Part shown: positions 17,037 through 25,743 of the stretch, in pieces
How positions within the stretch are numbered: position 1 is the first letter of the stretch
How the letters are laid out: every line of letters starts with the position of its first letter
DNA from: Streptomyces sp. NBC_01288
GTDB lineage: Bacteria > Actinomycetota > Actinomycetes > Streptomycetales > Streptomycetaceae
Reading direction: 5' to 3'
NCBI RefSeq assembly: GCF_035982055.1
Contig: NZ_CP108427.1
Span: 2,914,001-2,978,000, forward strand
DNA: 64,000 bases
Translations under genes and position numbers: made by a program
The notes under the pieces: model-generated
The model's database searches: none
Told to the model about the DNA's origin: nothing
What the model saw: the letters and a program-made list of their open reading frames with translations, nothing else

Positions 17037-17423
17037 ATGGTGTTACGCAAGCTCGCCATGGTTGCGGGCCTCGCCGCGTTCGCCCTGTATCTCTGGGGTC
17101 TGCTCCACGTCCTGGGCGCGCTCGTCCAGGCAGAGGACGGCGGCGCCGACTCCTCACCGATACTCCCCTGCCGTACGACCGACGGGCAGGAGGGCGGGCC
17201 GGAGGACCCTCGAGCCGCCCAAGTCGTGGACTACTCCGTGGACTTCGTCCCGCTCAGGTTCGTCTGCGAGATGACGGGCGGGGGCAGCTACGTCACCCAC
17301 ACCGTTCCCGGCTACGTCAACCCGGCGGTGTTCGGCCTTGTGCTGACCGCGCTCGGCTGCTGGGTCGGCGCGCTCGTCGTGGCACCGCCCGGCCCTCGCG
17401 GAGTACGAGGACCGGGCGGCTGA
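17037..17423 (+). CDS. Small two-helix membrane protein, unknown function
   Basis: A 128-residue protein with two predicted membrane helices: LAMVAGLAAFALYLWGLLHVLGALV at about 5-29 and PAVFGLVLTALGCWVGALVV near 100-119. Between them is an extracytoplasmic loop holding two cysteines (LPCRTTDG and FVCEMTG) that could form a disulphide. I do not recognise a family. It lies between GH31 and the convergent second GH12 gene. The start could be ATG 17037 or the next codon GTG 17040. It may be unrelated to carbohydrate use. Confidence 0.6.
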   Translation: MVLRKLAMVAGLAAFALYLWGLLHVLGALVQAEDGGADSSPILPCRTTDGQEGGPEDPRAAQVVDYSVDFVPLRFVCEMTGGGSYVTHTVPGYVNPAVFGLVLTALGCWVGALVVAPPGPRGVRGPGG

Positions 17424-17449
17424 GCGGAGCACCGGGGTGCCCGGGTGGG

Positions 17450-18163
17450 TCAACTACTGCTGACGCTCTCGCTGTTGGTGGTGAAGTTCAGGCCGCCGGA
17501 CGAGGACGTGATCTCGAACCCGAACTGAAGGTCCCCGATGGTCACGTTGCCGAACCAGCCCTTGGTGTCCTTGATCCACTTGAGGATGGGCAGGATGTCG
17601 ACCGTGCCGGAGGTCGAGTTGGAGGTGCGCAGGAACGAGAACACGTCGTTGGCGCCGTTGTTGCCCTTGTAGACGGTCCAGGTCGAACCGCCCAGCGTGA
17701 GCGTGCCCTGCGAGGTGCCGAGGGCGCCGACGGCTCCGGTCTTGTTGACCCAGAGCATGATCTCGTAGTCGTAGTTGGTGTCCCAGATGTCGTACGACGT
17801 GTTGTACGCGCCGGACGACGGGACCGTGACGTTGTAGCTGCTGCTGAGCGAACCCAGCGAGGTGATCGACTTGTTGATCACCTTCTTGGCGTTGGGGTAG
17901 GACTTGATGCCGCCGGTGTTGGGGTGGTTGGCGTTGACGCCCCAGTTGGTACCGGAGTTGGCCCAGATGCACTGGCTGCCGGCGCCGGAGCCCCAGATGT
18001 TGTTGTAGAGCGTGTAGCCGTTCAGGGTCGTGGTGCCCCACTGGTCGCAGGAGCTCCAGACGGCGGCGGAGGCGGGGGCCGAGGCGAGTGCGACGGTGGC
18101 GCCGAGCGCGAGGGCGGGGGCGAGAACGGCCGTGAGTACGCGGCCCGGCTTGCGTGTTGCCAT
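17450..18163 (-). CDS. Secreted GH12 endoglucanase/xyloglucanase (2)
   Basis: A 237-residue secreted GH12 enzyme. Signal peptide residues 1-33 end at ASAPASA. The catalytic domain starts with CDQWGTTTLNGYTLYNNIWG and includes SQCIWANSGTNWGV, TSYDIWDTNYDYEIMLWVN (nucleophile Glu134) and FGFEITSSSGGLNF (region of the acid/base Glu). It is shorter and clearly divergent from the 12714-13523 paralogue, so the two are probably not recent duplicates and may differ in substrate preference. It is the last gene of the minus-strand run importer-GH74-GH42-GH95-GH12, 36 bp after GH95. There is no carbohydrate-binding module. Confidence 0.92.
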   Translation of the reverse strand: MATRKPGRVLTAVLAPALALGATVALASAPASAAVWSSCDQWGTTTLNGYTLYNNIWGSGAGSQCIWANSGTNWGVNANHPNTGGIKSYPNAKKVINKSITSLGSLSSSYNVTVPSSGAYNTSYDIWDTNYDYEIMLWVNKTGAVGALGTSQGTLTLGGSTWTVYKGNNGANDVFSFLRTSNSTSGTVDILPILKWIKDTKGWFGNVTIGDLQFGFEITSSSGGLNFTTNSESVSSS

Positions 18164-18199
18164 GGTGTCCCTTCCATGGGTGGGGGGAGGTGCGAGTGG

Positions 18200-20464
18200 C
18201 TACCGCGCCCCCAGGGTGAGGACGCGGTCTTCTCCGGCGACGAGGTCGAGCGGCTCCGTGCCGGAGGAAGTCCGGAGTTCGACGCGGTGAGTACGGGACG
18301 GCCGGATCAGCGCCGTGACGGAGTGGGGCGTCCAGCGCAGATCGACCTCCGCCCCGAACCTCGTGCGTACGCCGGTGAGTTGACCGTGCGGATACGCCGC
18401 CGGCAGCGCGGGCAGCAGGACCAGCCGGTCCGGGGTGGACTGCACGAGCGCTTCGACGACCACGCCGGGCAGGGTGTGCCCGGCGTCCGCGTTGTAGACG
18501 TCGCGGTTCGGGTAGTGCGCGCTCATCAGCGAGGCGTGGAAGAAGTCACCGTCGAGCACCTGCCCGAGGGCGTGCGCGACCCGCTCGCCGTCCCGGAGCC
18601 GGGCGGCGACGAGCGCGTGGTGGAGGTGCCCGTGCGCGGAGTCGTTCTCGGCTCCCCGGAGTTGGAGCGCGCGGTGCGCGGCGGCGGCGAGCCGCGGGGT
18701 GTCGTACGGGTTGATCTCGTCGAGCGGCCACACCCCGTAGAGGTGACTGAGGTGACGGTGGTCGTAGGTGTCGTCGAGGCCGGGCCAGGCCCATTCGGCC
18801 AGCGCGCCTTGGGAGTTGACCCGGTGCGGTGGCAGCCGGTCGGCGAGCGCCAGCCAGCGGGCCGCGTCGGGAGTGCCCGGGTGGTAGGCGGCGGCTGTGT
18901 GGAGCGCGTGCCGGGCGGCGGAGAGGTCCATGGCCGCGTTGATCGCGCCCCAACTGGCGTTGGCGTTCGCGGGACGGTTCTCGGGCGAGTAGGAGGGGAC
19001 GAGGACGAGTTGGCCGTCCGGGTCGGTACTGCTTTCGCTCGTGAGGAAGTCCTCATAGAACAGGGCGACTTCGGCCAGCGCGGCGCCGGTACGCGGATCG
19101 CGCGCGCCGCGCGTCTCGTCGTGGTCGACGAGCGGCTTGAGCAACCAGTCCGCCCCCGCGGTCCACAGGTGCAGCGGGTACTCACGGCTGAAGTGGTACG
19201 ACAGCCCAGACTCGCCGTCGGTGTGCGCGGGCGCGACGACACCCCGGGCGCCGAAGACGGCACGGGCGTTCTCGCGCCAGTCGTCGAGCTGACGGTGAAT
19301 CAAGGACGCGAGCGCGTCGGTGACTTCTGGAAGGGCGGCACTCGCGGCGGACGCTGTCTGGAGGTTGAGGTTCGCGTCGTTGGTGAACGCCCCCGACCAG
19401 GCAGTGTTCCAGTCGCCGGTCCACAGTCCGGTGAGCCGGGGCGGCAACAGCCCGCTGGAGGAGAGGAGGTGATACCGGCCGGCCGCGAAGAGCCGTTCGA
19501 GGAGTGCAGGGCTGTGCGGCCGCTTCAGCAACTCACCACCCGGGAGGGCACGTTCGGCGTCGTCGGCGTGGAGATCGAGGGTGACGCGGGCGTAGGCCGT
19601 GCGGTGGAGCGCGAGGTGCCGGTCGAGGAGGGCGTCGTACGACTGCCGCTCGTCGATCAGTTCCCGTAGCGCCCGGGTCTCCTCTACGACGTCCAGCTCG
19701 CCGGTGTGGCGCCGGACTCGGGTGAGGAGAAGGACCGCCTCGGCCCCGTCGATCCGAACTCCCGTCGAGGTGAGCCGTGTTGTGCCGCCGGTGACCACGG
19801 CGAGGGTGACTCCGGTGTACGCGCGATCACTGTCGGGATAGCGGACGCGGAGGGTGAGAACGGCGCCGTCGGAGGTGAGGAACGTGCCATGTCCAACGCC
19901 CACCCCTGCCGGGGCACCCGGGAGTTGGTGGTCCTGGGCGAGGTCGAGGGTGAGTTCGGGGGCGGTCACGTGCTGGACGATCACGTCGTCGGCGCGGGAG
20001 ACGAAGACGCGGCTGCGCCAGTCGTCACAGCGAGCCGTGACCTCGCCGGAGGTGAAGTCGACGGTACGGCGGTAGTCGCGCCCAGCCGCGCCGGACGGCC
20101 TGCGCAGCCGTAGCTGGAAGGCCGGATGAAAGGGCTGCACCCACTGGAGCGGGCGGTCGTCCGTGAACCTCTCGGCGGCGGCGAGGTCACCGGCGAGCAA
20201 CCTCGCCTGGAGCGCGGGGAGTTCGGCGGCGAGGCGTGGAGGGCGGGCGTGTTCGGCGCCGTTCGGGCGGACGAGGGTGTGATGGGTGACGATGACGCGA
20301 TCGTCGTTCGGATCGCCGAACACGAGGGCACCGTGGTGGCCGTTGCCGCTGAGGAAGGCGTCCTCCCAGCGGACGGCGGGGAGGGGTTCCCAGGTGGCGT
20401 GTACGGGGCCGGGTGGCGTGGGGGCGGTGGGTGCGGGATCGGTGGGTGCGGGATCGGTGGTCAT
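18200..20464 (-). CDS. GH95 alpha-L-fucosidase/galactosidase (cytoplasmic)
   Basis: A 754-residue GH95-type protein. The N-terminal beta domain starts PLPAVRWEDAFLSGNGHHGALVFG, the typical GH95 opening. The (alpha/alpha)6 barrel contains RLTGLWTGDWNTAWSGAFTNDANLNLQTASA, the signature of the family, and the region DENDSAHGHLHHALVAARLRDGE-like near residue 610. No signal peptide is present; the N-terminus is a Pro/Thr-rich stretch (APTDPAPTAPTPPGP). GH95 enzymes invertingly hydrolyse alpha-1,2-L-fucosyl (or L-galactosyl) linkages, which cap xyloglucan side chains. ATG overlaps the GH42 stop (ATGA). Fucosidase is the likelier activity. Confidence 0.88.
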   Translation of the reverse strand: MTTDPAPTDPAPTAPTPPGPVHATWEPLPAVRWEDAFLSGNGHHGALVFGDPNDDRVIVTHHTLVRPNGAEHARPPRLAAELPALQARLLAGDLAAAERFTDDRPLQWVQPFHPAFQLRLRRPSGAAGRDYRRTVDFTSGEVTARCDDWRSRVFVSRADDVIVQHVTAPELTLDLAQDHQLPGAPAGVGVGHGTFLTSDGAVLTLRVRYPDSDRAYTGVTLAVVTGGTTRLTSTGVRIDGAEAVLLLTRVRRHTGELDVVEETRALRELIDERQSYDALLDRHLALHRTAYARVTLDLHADDAERALPGGELLKRPHSPALLERLFAAGRYHLLSSSGLLPPRLTGLWTGDWNTAWSGAFTNDANLNLQTASAASAALPEVTDALASLIHRQLDDWRENARAVFGARGVVAPAHTDGESGLSYHFSREYPLHLWTAGADWLLKPLVDHDETRGARDPRTGAALAEVALFYEDFLTSESSTDPDGQLVLVPSYSPENRPANANASWGAINAAMDLSAARHALHTAAAYHPGTPDAARWLALADRLPPHRVNSQGALAEWAWPGLDDTYDHRHLSHLYGVWPLDEINPYDTPRLAAAAHRALQLRGAENDSAHGHLHHALVAARLRDGERVAHALGQVLDGDFFHASLMSAHYPNRDVYNADAGHTLPGVVVEALVQSTPDRLVLLPALPAAYPHGQLTGVRTRFGAEVDLRWTPHSVTALIRPSRTHRVELRTSSGTEPLDLVAGEDRVLTLGAR

Positions 20465-22443
20465 GGGCGTAGCACCGCCGCGCCGTAGCGGCCGAGGGTG
20501 ATCTCGCCCTCGACAGTCTTGTCAGTGAGCAAGTCGTGCCGGGTGCCCGCGAGTTCGACGGTGACCGGTTCGCGGCCGTGATTGAGCAGGAACAGCAACT
20601 CCCCGCGCCGTACGGCCTCGACGCTCAGCGGAAGCCCGGCGAGCACCGGACGGACACCCGCGTCGGCGGCGATACGAGCGAGCAGCGCGCGCAGTGCGTG
20701 GGGTTCCGGGAGTGTCGAGACGTACCAGGAACGGTCCCTGCGCAGGACGGCGGGGAGACCGTCCAACTCCCCGCCCTTGTAAGGGATTACCTCGTCGACA
20801 GCACCGGCCCCGGTCGTCCTCTCGGGCTCGATCTCCTCCGACCACAAAGCGCCGCGGAAGCCCTCGCACTCGGCGGTCTCCCCCGCGTCCAGCGGCCACC
20901 ACTCGTGCAGGGTGCGGATGCCGAACAGTTCACGGAGACGGGCGTCCATGCCACCCGGCCGGACCCGGTCGTCCTCGTCGGCGATGCCGGTCAGGAAGCC
21001 GGAGACGAGGGTGCCGCCGTCTCGGACGTACGCGAGGAGGTTGTCGATGGCGGTGTCCGTGAGGAGATAGAGCTGCGGGACGACCACCAACTTGTAGGCG
21101 GACAGGTCGTGTTCGGGGTGGGCGAAGTCGGTGGCGAGGTGCGACTCCCAGAGGGCGCGATGCCAGGCGCGGAGGACGTCCGGGTACTCGACCTCGGTGG
21201 AGAGACGGCCGTCCTGCGCACCGGCCCACCAGGCGTTCCAGTCGTGCAGGATCGCGATGTCGGAGGTGATGTGAGTGTCCGTCACCTCGCCGCTGATACG
21301 CGCCAGTTCGGTGCCCAGCTGCTTGACCTCCTGGAAGGTGCGGCCCCGCTCCCCCGCGTGGCTGAGCATCCCGGAGTGGAACTTCTCGGCGCCCTGGCGG
21401 GATTGGCGCCACTGGAAGTAGCAGACGGCGTCGGCGCCACGGGCCACGGCCTGGAGGGACCAGAGGCGGTTGAGGCCGCGCGGCTTGGGGTGGTTCACGC
21501 CGCGCCAGTTGACCGGCCCGGCGGCCTGCTCCATGAGCATCCAGGGGCCGCGCGCCTGCGAACGGGTCAAGTCCTGTACGAGGGCCGCGCTTTGGGCACC
21601 GAGGGGATCGCGCGGATCGGGATACAGATCGACCGAGACGACGTCCTCCTCCTCGGACCAGCGCCAGCCGTCCTGGCCCACCCACAACGGCATGAAGTTG
21701 GTGGTGACCGGGAGGTGCGGGGTGTGCCGGCGGACGATGTCGCGCTCGGCGGTGTAGCACTCCAGCAGCATGTCGGAGGTGAAGCGCCGGAAGTCGAGCA
21801 CGTGGGTGGGGTTGTTGAGGTAGTGGGCGTGACGCGGCGGCAGGACGCCGTCCCAGGCGTCGTAGCCCTGGCTCCAAAAAGCCGTGCCCCAGGCCGAGTT
21901 GAGGGCGTCGAGCGTGCCGTATCGCGTCCGCAGCCAGCGGCGGAAGGCGACGGCGGCCTCGTCGCCGTAGTCGAAGGTGCAGTACTCGTTGTTGATGTGC
22001 CACATCGTGAGCGCGGGGTGGCCGGCGTAACGGGCGGCCAGGGCCTCGGTGATGGCGGCGGCGTGGCTGCGATAGACGGCACTGGAGTGTGAGAAGTGCT
22101 GCCGCCCGCCCCACCACTCGATCCGGCCGTCGGCATCGCGGGGCAAGGTCTCCGGGTGCAGGCGCCCCAGCCACGGCGGCGGAGAGGAGGTGGGCGTGGC
22201 GAGGACGACCCCGATCCCGCTGCCGTGCATCAGGTCCATCAGCCGGTCGAGCCAGCCGAACTCCCGTGCTCCCGGCTCCGGTTCGAGCCTGGCCCAGGAG
22301 AAGACGCCGAGGGTGACGGAGTTGACGCCGGCGTCCCTCATCAGCCGGACGTCCTCGTGCCAGGTCTCCTCGGGCCACTGCTCGGGGTTGTAGTCACCGC
22401 CGAAGAGGATGCGCCCGCGGGTGGTGTCACTGAGCTGCGGCAT
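20461..22443 (-). CDS. GH42 beta-galactosidase (cytoplasmic)
   Basis: A 660-residue GH42 enzyme of normal size, without a signal peptide. It starts ILFGGDYNPEQWPEETWHEDVRLM, the standard GH42 opening. The acid/base is Glu153 in WHINNEYC and the nucleophile is Glu305 in MLMEQAAGPVNW. The trimerisation and C-terminal beta domains follow (FLTGIADEDDRV; LLFLLNHGREPV). It would remove beta-galactose from xyloglucan oligosaccharides after import, a role filled by GH2 or GH35 enzymes in better-known xyloglucan loci. It overlaps by one base with GH74 upstream and by four with GH95 downstream, so the three genes are translationally coupled. Confidence 0.94.
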   Translation of the reverse strand: MPQLSDTTRGRILFGGDYNPEQWPEETWHEDVRLMRDAGVNSVTLGVFSWARLEPEPGAREFGWLDRLMDLMHGSGIGVVLATPTSSPPPWLGRLHPETLPRDADGRIEWWGGRQHFSHSSAVYRSHAAAITEALAARYAGHPALTMWHINNEYCTFDYGDEAAVAFRRWLRTRYGTLDALNSAWGTAFWSQGYDAWDGVLPPRHAHYLNNPTHVLDFRRFTSDMLLECYTAERDIVRRHTPHLPVTTNFMPLWVGQDGWRWSEEEDVVSVDLYPDPRDPLGAQSAALVQDLTRSQARGPWMLMEQAAGPVNWRGVNHPKPRGLNRLWSLQAVARGADAVCYFQWRQSRQGAEKFHSGMLSHAGERGRTFQEVKQLGTELARISGEVTDTHITSDIAILHDWNAWWAGAQDGRLSTEVEYPDVLRAWHRALWESHLATDFAHPEHDLSAYKLVVVPQLYLLTDTAIDNLLAYVRDGGTLVSGFLTGIADEDDRVRPGGMDARLRELFGIRTLHEWWPLDAGETAECEGFRGALWSEEIEPERTTGAGAVDEVIPYKGGELDGLPAVLRRDRSWYVSTLPEPHALRALLARIAADAGVRPVLAGLPLSVEAVRRGELLFLLNHGREPVTVELAGTRHDLLTDKTVEGEITLGRYGAAVLRP

Positions 22444-24653
22444 CAGATCTGCTCCCCGTACTGGATGCCGCGCCCGTTGGTGGCGAGGTACACACGGCCG
22501 TGGACGCGCGGGTCACCGACGATGGCCTGACCGACCCAACCCCACTGGTGCTGGTCGTCGTTGATGCGCACCCAGGTCTTCGCCTCGTCGTCGGAGCGGT
22601 AGACGGCGGTGATGGTCTCGGTGGAGCCGACCTGGTAGATCGCGGGGTAGTCGACACCGGGGGCGGCCTTGCCGAAGCCAAGGGTGTACGAGGCCCAGCA
22701 ACTGCCGACCTTCGAGAAGCTGACGCCCCCGTCGACGGACCGGTAGAGCCCGTTCCACTTGACGCTGAGCCACAGGTCACCGGACCGCCCAGGCGCCGCG
22801 ACCAGCTGGAACTGACTGTCGCCGGAGGGCAGTCCACCCGCACGCTGTGCGAACGAACGGCCACTGTCAGTGCTGGCGTATAGCGTTCCTGTGTCGGTGT
22901 CGTATGCGTAGAAGAGCGTCGGGTCGGCCGGGTCGGCGACCGGCGTGGCGCCCTTCGGGAAGGAGGAGACCTCGGACCAGGTCGCGCCGTTGTCCGCCGA
23001 GCGATGGGCTGCGTACTTCGTGCCGTCCCAGTGCACGAAGGACCACAGCAGCGTACTGCCGTCGGCGCTGGTGGCGATCGGCCCCGGTGCGTCGTGGGCG
23101 AGGGAGGGCTGGGCAGCGAAGGGCGCCCAGGTCCGGCCACCGTCGCCCGAGTGTGCGCCGTTGCCGTTGTCGCCCCAGCCCGTGCGGACGACGTAGGCCG
23201 GCCTGCCCGCGGCCTGCGCGATTCCCGTCGCCGACCCGAACACGGGGTTCGTCGCCATGCCGCGCGACGGAGACGCCGTGAGCCGCTCGTGGTACATCAC
23301 GCCGATGTCCCGCGAGGCGCTGATCAGGTGCGCCTCCCCGACCGGGGGCGAGATCAGCTGGATCACGGACGTCTCCTCCAGGCCACGGATCTGCGGCGCC
23401 CAGTGCGTGAGGTCACGGGTGCCGTAGAGCGTGGCGCCGGTGCCGTAGACGACGTGCTTCGAGTCGTACGGGTCGACGGCCAGGGCCTGGATCCACCAGC
23501 CGAACTTCGGCTGTTCCGCACCCCACTTGAGGAAAGGAGTCTCGGACACGTCGAACACGGCAGCGTCCTTGAGGGACGTCCAGGTACGGCCGCCGTCGGT
23601 GGTCCGGTACAGGGTGTCGACGGCCGCCCAGCGGTTGTTGGTGGAGACGACGACGGTGCCGGCACGACGGGCGTCGACGGCGACGCCGCCGTAGCCGAAG
23701 CTGTCGCTGGACCCGTCGGACGTGGTCCCGCCCGGTACGACCGGCGTGACATCCGTCCAAGTCCCGCTCGCGACAGCCAACTTGTGCACACTGCCGGTGG
23801 ACTGACCGTTGGGCCCGGGGGCGTCGGCGTACGTCACGTACAGCTCGCGGCTGCGTGCGTCGTACGCGGCGCGGATCGGGACCTTGGCGGAGGTGCCGGT
23901 GGGCTGCGCGGGGACGGCGGTCCAGGTGCTGCCGTCGGTGGTGCGGTAGAGGTTGACAGCGGTGGCGCTCCCGTCGCCGTCACCCCACCCGGCGTAGACG
24001 GCACGTCCGACGGCGACGAGGAAGGTGACGCCCTGCCCGGAGGCACTGGCGGTGGCCGGGAAGCCACTGACGGCTGCCCAAGTGGCGCCCCGGTCGGCCG
24101 ACTTGAGCAACCCGTCGTGTCGGGTGCCGAGCCACAGGGTGTCACTGTCACGGGGATCGACGAGCAGCCTCTCCCCCGCACCCCGCCCGTCCTCGTTGCC
24201 GCCCAGCTTCACGGCGAGGTCGGTACGGGTCCAGGTCGCGCCCCGGTCCTCGGAGCGGAGTACGGCACCGTTGCTCGCCCAGGACTGGGCGTACGTGCCG
24301 ACGGCGAGGTACAGCCGGTCCGGGTGCGCGGGGTCGACGGCGAGCGCCTCCACACCGAGCAAGTTCCAGTCGTCCCAACCGAGTTGATCGGTGAGGGGGG
24401 TCCAGCGGGCGGTCCGGTCGTCCCAGCGAAAGGCACCGCCGATGTCGGTGCGGGCGTAGGCGAGACCGCGGATGGAGGGGTGGAAAAGAACACCGGTGAC
24501 GAATCCGGTGCCGCCGATTGCGACGTTGCGCCAGCGATAGGAGGGGCGTTCCGCGGCATTCGCCTTCGCGGTGAGACCCGGCACACTGGTGATCGCGGCG
24601 ACAGCTGCAGCCCCGGCAAGAACGGCCCGGCGGCTCAGTCGGGACGCATGCAT
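22443..24653 (-). CDS. Secreted GH74 endo-xyloglucanase
   Basis: A 736-residue exported protein. The N-terminus is a twin-arginine signal (SRLSRRAVLAGAAAVAAITS ending at KANA). The mature part is the two seven-bladed propellers of GH74: YRWRNVAIGGTGFVTGVLFHP, then YARTDIGGAFRWDD (catalytic-region Asp), and many Asp-box-like repeats (SEDRGATWT, SADRGATW, HSGDGGRTW, STDSGRSF). GH74 enzymes are specific for xyloglucan, which makes this the key evidence for the locus's substrate. I chose the ATG of MHASRLSRR, seven nt after GAGG; another ATG two codons earlier is too close. The stop overlaps the GH42 start. There is no carbohydrate-binding module at the C-terminus. Confidence 0.92.
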   Translation of the reverse strand: MHASRLSRRAVLAGAAAVAAITSVPGLTAKANAAERPSYRWRNVAIGGTGFVTGVLFHPSIRGLAYARTDIGGAFRWDDRTARWTPLTDQLGWDDWNLLGVEALAVDPAHPDRLYLAVGTYAQSWASNGAVLRSEDRGATWTRTDLAVKLGGNEDGRGAGERLLVDPRDSDTLWLGTRHDGLLKSADRGATWAAVSGFPATASASGQGVTFLVAVGRAVYAGWGDGDGSATAVNLYRTTDGSTWTAVPAQPTGTSAKVPIRAAYDARSRELYVTYADAPGPNGQSTGSVHKLAVASGTWTDVTPVVPGGTTSDGSSDSFGYGGVAVDARRAGTVVVSTNNRWAAVDTLYRTTDGGRTWTSLKDAAVFDVSETPFLKWGAEQPKFGWWIQALAVDPYDSKHVVYGTGATLYGTRDLTHWAPQIRGLEETSVIQLISPPVGEAHLISASRDIGVMYHERLTASPSRGMATNPVFGSATGIAQAAGRPAYVVRTGWGDNGNGAHSGDGGRTWAPFAAQPSLAHDAPGPIATSADGSTLLWSFVHWDGTKYAAHRSADNGATWSEVSSFPKGATPVADPADPTLFYAYDTDTGTLYASTDSGRSFAQRAGGLPSGDSQFQLVAAPGRSGDLWLSVKWNGLYRSVDGGVSFSKVGSCWASYTLGFGKAAPGVDYPAIYQVGSTETITAVYRSDDEAKTWVRINDDQHQWGWVGQAIVGDPRVHGRVYLATNGRGIQYGEQI

Positions 24654-24696
24654 GCACATACCTCGCTGTATGAGATGGGGTAAGGAGAGGTGTTTT

Positions 24697-24752
24697 AGGG
24701 GCGCGGGGCTGTATCGATTTGCGGCTCCGCCGCGTGGGCGCGACCAGCCCCC
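24697..24752 (+). repeat. Dispersed Streptomyces repeat, long form (copy B)
   Basis: This copy reads AGGGGCGCGGGGCTGTATCG then TTTGCGGCTCCGCCGCGTGG and GCGCGACCAGCCCCCA, and contains the GCGGC-TCC-GCCGC hairpin. It lies between the second permease gene and GH74, so any effect would fall between the importer and enzyme parts of the operon (attenuation or mRNA processing). Confidence 0.8.
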
Positions 24753-24780
24753 ACGCACCCGCAGACAAAAGACAACCGAT

Positions 24781-25743
24781 TCAGCCCTTAACGGCGCCGG
24801 TAAGCATCCCCTTCTTAAAGTGCCGCTGCACGAACGGCGAAAGCACAGCCACCGGCAACAACGCCATCACCATGACCGCCATCTGCACGGCAAGCCCCGA
24901 CAACTCCCCGGTCTTGATCGCCTGACCAAGCCCCACCGGAGCCTCCCGCTTCTGCACCAACTGGATCATGACATTCTGCAACGGCATCATGTCCTGGTCG
25001 TTCAGATACAGCGACGCGTTGAACCAGGCACTCCAGTACCCCACGGCATAGAACAACGTGATGACTGCCAGCACCGCCCGCGACAACGGCATGACAATGA
25101 CCCACAGAATCCGGAAGTCACCGGCACCATCGATCCGCGCACTGTCGATGAGTTCCTGCGATATCCCCATGAAGAACCCGCGCAGCACAAGGATGTTGAA
25201 GACGCTGAGCGCACTGGGCAGGATCAACGCGAGATAGCTGTCGGTCAGGCCGAGCGACTGCACCAACAAGTACGTCGGAATGAGCCCGGCGCTGAAGAAC
25301 ATCGTCGCCAGCATCATCATCAGGATCCAGCGATGCCCGAGCGACCCGATACGCGAGAGCCCATACGCACACAGCACGGACACCGCCATGGAGAACGCCG
25401 TACCGACGACGGTGATGAGGACGCTGATGATCGCCGCACGGGTGACCTGGCCGCCGCTGAGGAGTTCCTTGTAGGCGACGAAGGTGATGCCCTTGGGCAC
25501 CATGACGAGCCCGCCGGCCTGGTCGATGGTCTTGCGGGAGGAGAGGCTGGTGACGAGGACGATCCACAGCGGAAAGAGGATGGCGAGACAGGCGAGCGTG
25601 AGGACGAGCCCCTTGCCCGCGAGCCCGACCTTGCCGGGCTCCTCCTCCCAGGTGGGCCGGGGCGGCGCGGCCCAACGCCCGGGCGGCCGTGCGGACTTGG
25701 CAGACTTGACGGGCTCGACGGGTTGGTCGATGACGGCGGTCAC
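24781..25743 (-). CDS. Oligosaccharide ABC transporter permease (second, MalG/YtcP-like)
   Basis: A 320-residue inner-membrane permease with about six helices (LAGKGLVLTLACLAILFPLW; AAIISVLITVVGTAFSMAVS; MMMLATMFFSAGLIPTYLLV; VIVMPLSRAVLAVITLFYAVGYW; MAVMVMALLPVAVLSPFV). The EAA-type cytoplasmic loop is SQELIDSARIDGAGDFRILWVIVMP. It belongs to the LplC/YtcP branch that pairs with LplB and a large binding protein. The GTG start overlaps the stop of the first permease (GTGA), with an N-terminal cytoplasmic tail of about 45 residues. There is no ATPase gene in the locus; a shared MsiK-type ATPase encoded elsewhere would energise it, as is usual for Streptomyces sugar importers. Confidence 0.93.
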   Translation of the reverse strand: MTAVIDQPVEPVKSAKSARPPGRWAAPPRPTWEEEPGKVGLAGKGLVLTLACLAILFPLWIVLVTSLSSRKTIDQAGGLVMVPKGITFVAYKELLSGGQVTRAAIISVLITVVGTAFSMAVSVLCAYGLSRIGSLGHRWILMMMLATMFFSAGLIPTYLLVQSLGLTDSYLALILPSALSVFNILVLRGFFMGISQELIDSARIDGAGDFRILWVIVMPLSRAVLAVITLFYAVGYWSAWFNASLYLNDQDMMPLQNVMIQLVQKREAPVGLGQAIKTGELSGLAVQMAVMVMALLPVAVLSPFVQRHFKKGMLTGAVKG

